The position numbers and the translations under genes are program-made. Below are positions 6,461 through 10,000 of a DNA stretch of 10,000 nt, in pieces. The stretch comes from Stramonita haemastoma. Lineage: Eukaryota > Mollusca > Gastropoda > Neogastropoda > Muricidae. The stretch is taken from contig JASPKP010005299.1 of NCBI GenBank assembly GCA_030674155.1, positions 1-10,000 of the forward strand, in the 5' to 3' direction. Under the pieces are notes generated by a model. The model was not told the origin of the DNA and did no database searches. It was given only the letters and a program-made list of their open reading frames with translations. Each line of letters opens with the position of its first letter. Positions within the stretch are counted from its first letter, which is position 1.

Positions 6461-7096
6461 GTGAGTTTTTTGCTCTTCTTTTGTTTTGTTTTGCTTCCAA
6501 GTGAGGTTTTTATTTATTAATTTATTTTTTCATTTTTTTGGGGTTTTTTGTTTCCGAGTGAGTTGTTATGGGCTGTTTTTGTTGTTGTTGTTTTTGTTGT
6601 TTTGGGATTCAGTTTTGAACCAAAAGTCCCCTTGTGTGACCTTTGTGTGGTTGGTTGGGGTGTTGGGATTTAAAAAAAAAAAAAATTGTTCTTTGGCTAA
6701 AGCTTGTAGGTTTATCAGGGGTGATATTTTGGTAAAGATTTTTTATGCGTTATTCCTTTTTTTAAATATTTTTTTTTTATAAAGGAGAGGCTACGATACT
6801 TGAGTTATGATATACTTACTTCCCTTAGGGGAGCTAGGAAAAGTGCTCGTCTTTTGTATTGTGTAGACATTTGTCTCCTGGTTTTGTTGTATGTAGTATA
6901 TTTGACTTGTCCTTCAGGATTTCCTTCAACTGTCATCAGTGTCTTGATCTTGAGAAATGAGATCAGTTTTATGCAATGGATATATGAACAAATATTCAAA
7001 GGTATATGATTTGATTAATATGTATGACATTGTGTAATGTAGGATATGCTGAAACAAAAAAACAAATTCAAATGAATAGACTGATAGTGAAAGTAC
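6461..7096. other. Intron sequence, T-rich, no gene
   Basis: This stretch is strongly T-rich on the + strand from 6468 to about 6780, with GTTTTTG and GTTGTT runs and a 15-base A run at 6671-6685. The rest to 7096 is ordinary intron. Forward open frames of 70-100 codons here are hydrophobic products of T-rich composition and have no splice-consistent calpain similarity. No transposon ends were found. Confidence 0.55.
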
Positions 7097-7430
<334 letters not shown>

Positions 7431-7506
7431 CACTCAGAAAAAACAAATCACATTCACAATGCAAAAAACAGACACACCTATAACCGGAGCCGTGACATGT
7501 ACACAG

Positions 7507-7618
7507 GTATGCAGACGAACCCCCGGAGAAAGTGGAGGTGCCGCCCCCCACCCCCTCCCCCAAACACAGAGAACAAGAGGAGCAGTTCCAGAAGTTCTTC
7601 TACGAGATGTCTGGAGAG
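7507..7618 (+). CDS. Calpain exon: Pro-rich linker into the penta-EF-hand domain
   Basis: This exon follows CATGTACACAG and ends TCTGGAGAG before GTGAGT. It reads YADEPPEKVEVPPPTPSPKH, then REQEEQFQKFFYEMSGE. The first half is a Pro/Glu-rich linker between domain III and the PEF domain, a variable region in calpains. The second half, E-E-x-F-x-x-(F/I)-F-x-x-(M/L)-(S/A)-G-(E/D), is the first helix of the PEF domain and the start of EF-hand 1. The exon ends in phase 0, directly before GAC-ATG-GAG of the 8539 exon, which rebuilds the typical G-E-D-M-E-I loop. The upstream intron ends with a 330-bp compound microsatellite that stops about 70 bp before the acceptor. The linker is too polar to be a membrane segment. 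Confidence 0.93.
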
Positions 7619-7667
7619 GTGAGTGCCCTGTAAAGCACACCTGTCTTTATTTGACCATTTGTGCCAT

Positions 7668-7851
7668 TTGGCTTCAGTACAGTCCCCCCAGTTCACCCAG
7701 CTGTAAATGGATACCTGCCTTCTTTAGAGTCAGGAAAGGTAAAGTAGCAAGGGAGAGGAGATGGGCGCCACCCTCAATATGCTGGCCCCTAGAGGTCTCT
7801 GATGCCTCGCTCCCCTACGACCACAGAGGTTATGGGACACCTTTTACCTTT
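7668..7851 (+). mobile_element. Headless second copy of the composite SINE body
   Basis: From GGCTTCAGTACAGTC to GGTTATGGGACACC this segment matches the body of the 1801-2094 SINE closely, including CACCCAGCTGTAAATGG, GGTAAAGTAG and CAATATGCTGGCCCCTAGAG. It lacks the tRNA/5S head and carries a 10-bp deletion (AGAAGCTGAG missing after CCCCT). It is probably a 5'-truncated retroposition; no clear target duplication was found. Confidence 0.85.
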
Positions 7852-8346
7852 TTAAAATTGTATTTTATTCATTATTCCAAGGATAATCGAAATATGGTAT
7901 ACAAGATGAAAATATTGGTATACTTTGAATTGTTTTTACATAGTTAACTTTTAGCACACTAGCTTGTACTGTCTTTGTACTCTCTTGTCAAGGAGAAAAA
8001 ATGGTCCTTTGAAGTCAGAGTATCGCTGTAACCATGGCGAGGTGCCTATTATAGTCAAACACACAAACATCTCATTTAGTGTGTACTTCCAATCTCACAG
8101 TGATTTCCAGGTGGGATGAGTGAGACAGACTGCATGTTCTAGGGTGTTACACAGGGTGTTAAGCTGGGGAACACCCAACAATGACCCATCACTTTGTAGT
8201 GAATGGACATGATGATAATGATAATAATGTATGCAATTTATATAGTGCTAGATCTTGAAAAGCATCAAATCAAAGCGCTTAATATGGACATAAACCAGTC
8301 ACAAGAAGAAGAAGAGGAGGACAGTTTTGCTAGGTCTTAAGAAATC

Positions 8347-8349
<3 letters not shown>
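7852..8349. other. Intron sequence with retroelement fragments
   Basis: A TTTTATTCATTATTCCAAGGATAAT stretch sits at 7863-7887, 11 bp past the truncated SINE; on the - strand it resembles the tail of the 3160-3524 SINE. At about 8218-8281, GATAATAATGTATGCAATTT and TATAGTGCTAGATCTTG lead to AATCAAAGCGCTTAATA. This resembles the TTTATAGCGC...CAAAGCGCTT module of many invertebrate SINE tails, from memory. The rest shows nothing I can name. Confidence 0.45.
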
Positions 8350-8440
<91 letters not shown>

Positions 8441-8451
8441 GGAGGGAGAGA
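8350..8451. repeat. GA dinucleotide microsatellite
   Basis: GA repeats about 100 bp long, with one GGA slip near 8421 and GGGAGGGAGA at the 3' end. A purine-only mirror repeat of this length can form triplex (H-DNA). It ends 88 bp before the acceptor of the EF-hand 1 exon. Confidence 0.97.
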
Positions 8452-8538
8452 CAGAAGCAGTGTCTTTAGTGGTTGTGGAAGTGGGTGTGGCCCATCAAAG
8501 AAGATGTCCTCTGAAACGATGTGTAATGTGTTTTTCAG

Positions 8539-8596
8539 GACATGGAGATCAACTGCTTTGAGCTTCACAAGGCCGTCAATGAAGCGTTGCGCAAAG
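8539..8596 (+). CDS. Calpain exon: EF-hand 1 of the PEF domain
   Basis: This short exon lies between the acceptor TGTGTTTTTCAG and the donor CGCAAAG/GTCAGT. The frame is DMEINCFELHKAVNEALRK plus one base. With the preceding MSGE it forms G-E-D-M-E-I-x-x-x-E-L, the unusual first EF-hand loop of PEF proteins, in which calcium is bound partly through backbone and late acidic side chains. The following helix HKAVNEALRK fits the usual L-x-x-(V/I)-(L/V)-N-x-x-(L/V) pattern. The single leftover G joins AG of the 8960 exon as Glu. A GA microsatellite ends about 90 bp upstream of the acceptor. The identification rests on a short peptide, but phase, order and motif all agree with the neighbouring calpain exons. 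Confidence 0.92.
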
Positions 8597-8812
8597 GTCA
8601 GTCAGTGCTGGGTGTCTGTAGTGGTCATCACACAGACTTGCTTACGATAGGACATGGATCATTGATCTTTGACTGACTGATTTATTTATTTATTTTCAAG
8701 TTTTGAACTGTAAAATCTGGAGAAAAAAAATTCTGTGTTCTGTGGTGTTGTTGAAGTGGTAGTTAGGGTAGGAGTAGGTACAGGGGTGTATGCACGCTCC
8801 CTTAAGAAGTGT

Positions 8813-8959
8813 GACATGTTTTTTGGCTGTTTGCAGAAGGTATTGTGTATTGGTTGTTTCCAGAAGATGTATTTTGTAAATTTTCAGATGTATTTTGGAT
8901 GTTTGCAGAAGATGTATTTTGGCTGTTTGCAAAAGATGTTGTATTTTGGCTGTGTGCAG
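8813..8959 (+). repeat. Tandem array of 3' splice-site-like units before an exon
   Basis: Degenerate units of about 24 bp, consensus GATGTATTTTGGCTGTTTGC followed by AGAA, run directly into the acceptor of the 8960 exon. CAG ends fall at 8836, 8863, 8887, 8908 and 8959, with one decayed copy (CAA) ending at 8932. Spacings are 27, 24, 21, 24 and 27, all multiples of three. The frame of the 8960 exon is open through the whole array back to 8836. Confidence 0.85.
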
Positions 8960-9018
8960 AGCCGTTGCATAGAGAGGTTGGGCTGGATGCCTGTCGGTCC
9001 TTTGTCTCTCTCATGGAT
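8960..9018 (+). CDS. Calpain exon: between EF-hand 1 and EF-hand 2
   Basis: This 59-bp exon follows the acceptor TGTGTGCAG and ends ATGGAT before GTATCC. With G from the previous exon it reads EPLHREVGLDACRSFVSLMD. G-(F/L)-x-x-x-(A/T)-C-(R/K)-(S/I)-(M/F)-(V/I)-x-(L/M)-(M/L)-D is the highly conserved calpain helix that leads into EF-hand 2. The final Asp is the first ligand of that loop; the remaining ligands come from the 9963 exon. This exon is easy to miss because it is short and its donor is weak. The four CAG trinucleotides upstream (ending 8836, 8863, 8887 and 8908) and a decayed fifth copy are alternative acceptors in the same phase. I take 8959 as the main acceptor because it gives the normal family spacing without an insertion. 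Confidence 0.88.
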
Positions 9019-9238
9019 GTATCCTTGTGTGTGTGGCTGCATCATGTACTGTAGAGAGTTATCATGTATTCCTCCACTTTTTGCTGTGTGATGTGTGTGC
9101 TAGAAAAAGTTGATTTTGAGTATTGACATGTGTGTAGCTGGGGATTTTCTGATTTTTAAGTTTGTTTAAAATTCATTTGCTTGTTTTTATGTGTGTTCTA
9201 TTTCATTTAATGCCTCTTCACAATCTGTGATATTAGAA

Positions 9239-9240
<2 letters not shown>

Positions 9241-9312
<72 letters not shown>

Positions 9313-9455
9313 TGTGTGTGTGTGCATGTGTGTGTGTGTGCATGTGTGTGTGTGTGTGTTTTTGTGTGTGTGTGTGCATGCGTGCATGCATGCATATGTG
9401 CGTGTGAGTGTGCGTGCATGCATGTATGCATGCGTGTGCGTGTGTGCGTGTGGTG
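9241..9455. repeat. TG microsatellite, degenerate to GCATG/GCGTG
   Basis: A pure GT run lies at 9241-9303. Interrupted TG then grades into GCATGCATG and GCGTGTG variants to 9452. It resembles 326-484 in structure and orientation. Open frames on both strands are artefacts. Confidence 0.97.
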
Positions 9456-9625
9456 ACCTAGCAGTCAGACATAAGGAAACCACTAGGCATTGATGTCAGC
9501 TGCTGTCTTTTGGTCATGTCAAAACAGAGTACCGTCACATCACCTTGTAGTCTTATATCTGCCATTGTGTAGTCAGCCATCAGGATAGGGAAATGTCATA
9601 CTCATCCTGTAGGGGTCAACCCAAC

Positions 9626-9770
9626 CCTCCCCTCCCCTCCCCTCCTCTACCCTACCCTACCCTACCCTACTTTACTCTACTCTACTCTACTCTACTGTAC
9701 TCTGGTCTACTCTGGGCTACTCTGGTCTAGTGTAGTGTGGTGTAGTGTAGTCTAGTCTAGTCTAATCTAC
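9626..9770. repeat. Pentanucleotide array with graded variants
   Basis: Pentamers change stepwise along the array: CCCCT, then CCCTA (9651-9670), TCTAC (about 9673-9700), TCTGG/TCTAC mixtures, then GTGTA, GTCTA and TCTAC to about 9770. The period stays five while the motif shifts by single-base steps. It ends 32 bases before an AG that I do not believe is used. Confidence 0.88.
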
Positions 9771-9962
9771 TCTGCTGTCTCCATCACTGCTTTTGTCCAT
9801 AGGAGCTCTACGCAATGCCACCAGGGTTCTCCATCTCTTTCTATCTCTGCGGAGTTCTACGATCTCCTGTAGCCCTCCCAGACCACTGATCTCAGTGATG
9901 TAGAGGTGAAAAGAAAAGTGAAATAAATGCAGAAGGAGAGTTGTTCCTTATCACAGACTCAG

Positions 9963-10000
9963 GTGGACAACAGTGGACGTCTTGGGTACACAGAGTTCCT
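9963..10000 (+). CDS. Calpain exon (partial): EF-hand 2 loop, cut by window end
   Basis: This exon starts after TCACAGACTCAG and runs off the window. It reads VDNSGRLGYTEF plus two bases. Joined to MD of the previous exon it gives D-V-D-N-S-G-R-L-G-Y-T-E, a textbook 12-residue EF-hand loop with Asp1, Asp3, Ser5, Gly6, a hydrophobic residue at 8 and Glu12, matching EF-hand 2 of calpain PEF domains. The intron therefore interrupts the loop directly after the first ligand. A second AG at 9957 (CTTATCACAG) would add ACTCAG, two residues in the same frame; 9962 is preferred because it restores the exact loop spacing. EF-hands 3 to 5 must lie beyond the window. Confidence 0.9.
   Translation, partial: MDNSGRLGYTEF

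Noticed and set aside
6486..6782. Hydrophobic membrane-protein-like open frame
   Set aside because: Phe/Leu/Val content follows from T-rich intron sequence; there is no splice-consistent or family evidence.
9803..9880. Possible calpain exon reading ELYAMPPGFSI
   Set aside because: The GFSI resemblance to the GFS-x-E-x-C helix stops after four residues and the frame hits a stop; the real helix is at 8960-9018 with matching phases on both sides.

Overview
The window is intronic and exonic DNA of an animal. It carries ten spliced coding exons on the + strand, all belonging to one gene: a typical (classical) calpain, the calcium-dependent cysteine protease. The nine junctions between these exons have GT donors, AG acceptors and matching phases. 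The joined frame has 344 complete codons with no stop. The exons run from the catalytic His (GHAYSVT) through the catalytic Asn (RNP-G), the C2-like/CBSW domain with its acidic loop, and a Pro-rich linker, into the penta-EF-hand domain, where the window cuts off inside EF-hand 2. The catalytic Cys half of the protease core lies upstream and the remaining EF-hands lie downstream.

The organism is most likely a lophotrochozoan, and I favour a gastropod mollusc. The reasons are the short exons spread over long introns, the heavy load of CA, GCAC, AGAC and GA microsatellites, and several tRNA-derived SINEs whose central and 3' sequences resemble repeats I associate with mollusc genomes. That last point is from memory and was not searched.

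Layout: 1-614 intron with a long TG tract; 615-685 exon (His); 752-1092 piggyBac-like MITE between TTAA sites; 1662-1750 exon (Asn); 1801-2094 composite tRNA/5S-rRNA SINE with 9-bp target duplication; 2219-2419 C-rich/GCAC/CA tract; 2486-2563 exon; 2677-2969 tRNA-Thr-like SINE with 14-bp target duplication; about 3160-3524 SINE on the - strand; 3631-3788 exon; about 3822-4220 SINE on the + strand; about 4427-5333 a 0.9-kb satellite of TATGCTS heptamers organised into a 68-bp higher-order repeat; 5403-5563 exon, whose end and donor are repeated three times at an 85-bp period; 6067-6237 GCAC/CA/C tract; 6249-6460 exon; 7097-7430 compound microsatellite; 7507-7618 exon; 7668-7851 second copy of the composite SINE tail; 8350-8450 GA tract; 8539-8596 exon; 8813-8959 a tandem array of 3' splice-site-like units; 8960-9018 exon; 9241-9455 TG tract; 9626-9770 pentamer array; 9963-10000 exon start.

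The points most worth a second look concern how repeats meet the gene. A reiterated acceptor array before the 8960 exon keeps the same phase at every copy. A reiterated donor follows the 5403 exon. The conserved Trp of the calpain RNPWG motif is replaced by His. The long open frames over the satellite and dinucleotide tracts are low-complexity artefacts, not genes. No complete gene, genuine tRNA gene or CRISPR array is present.
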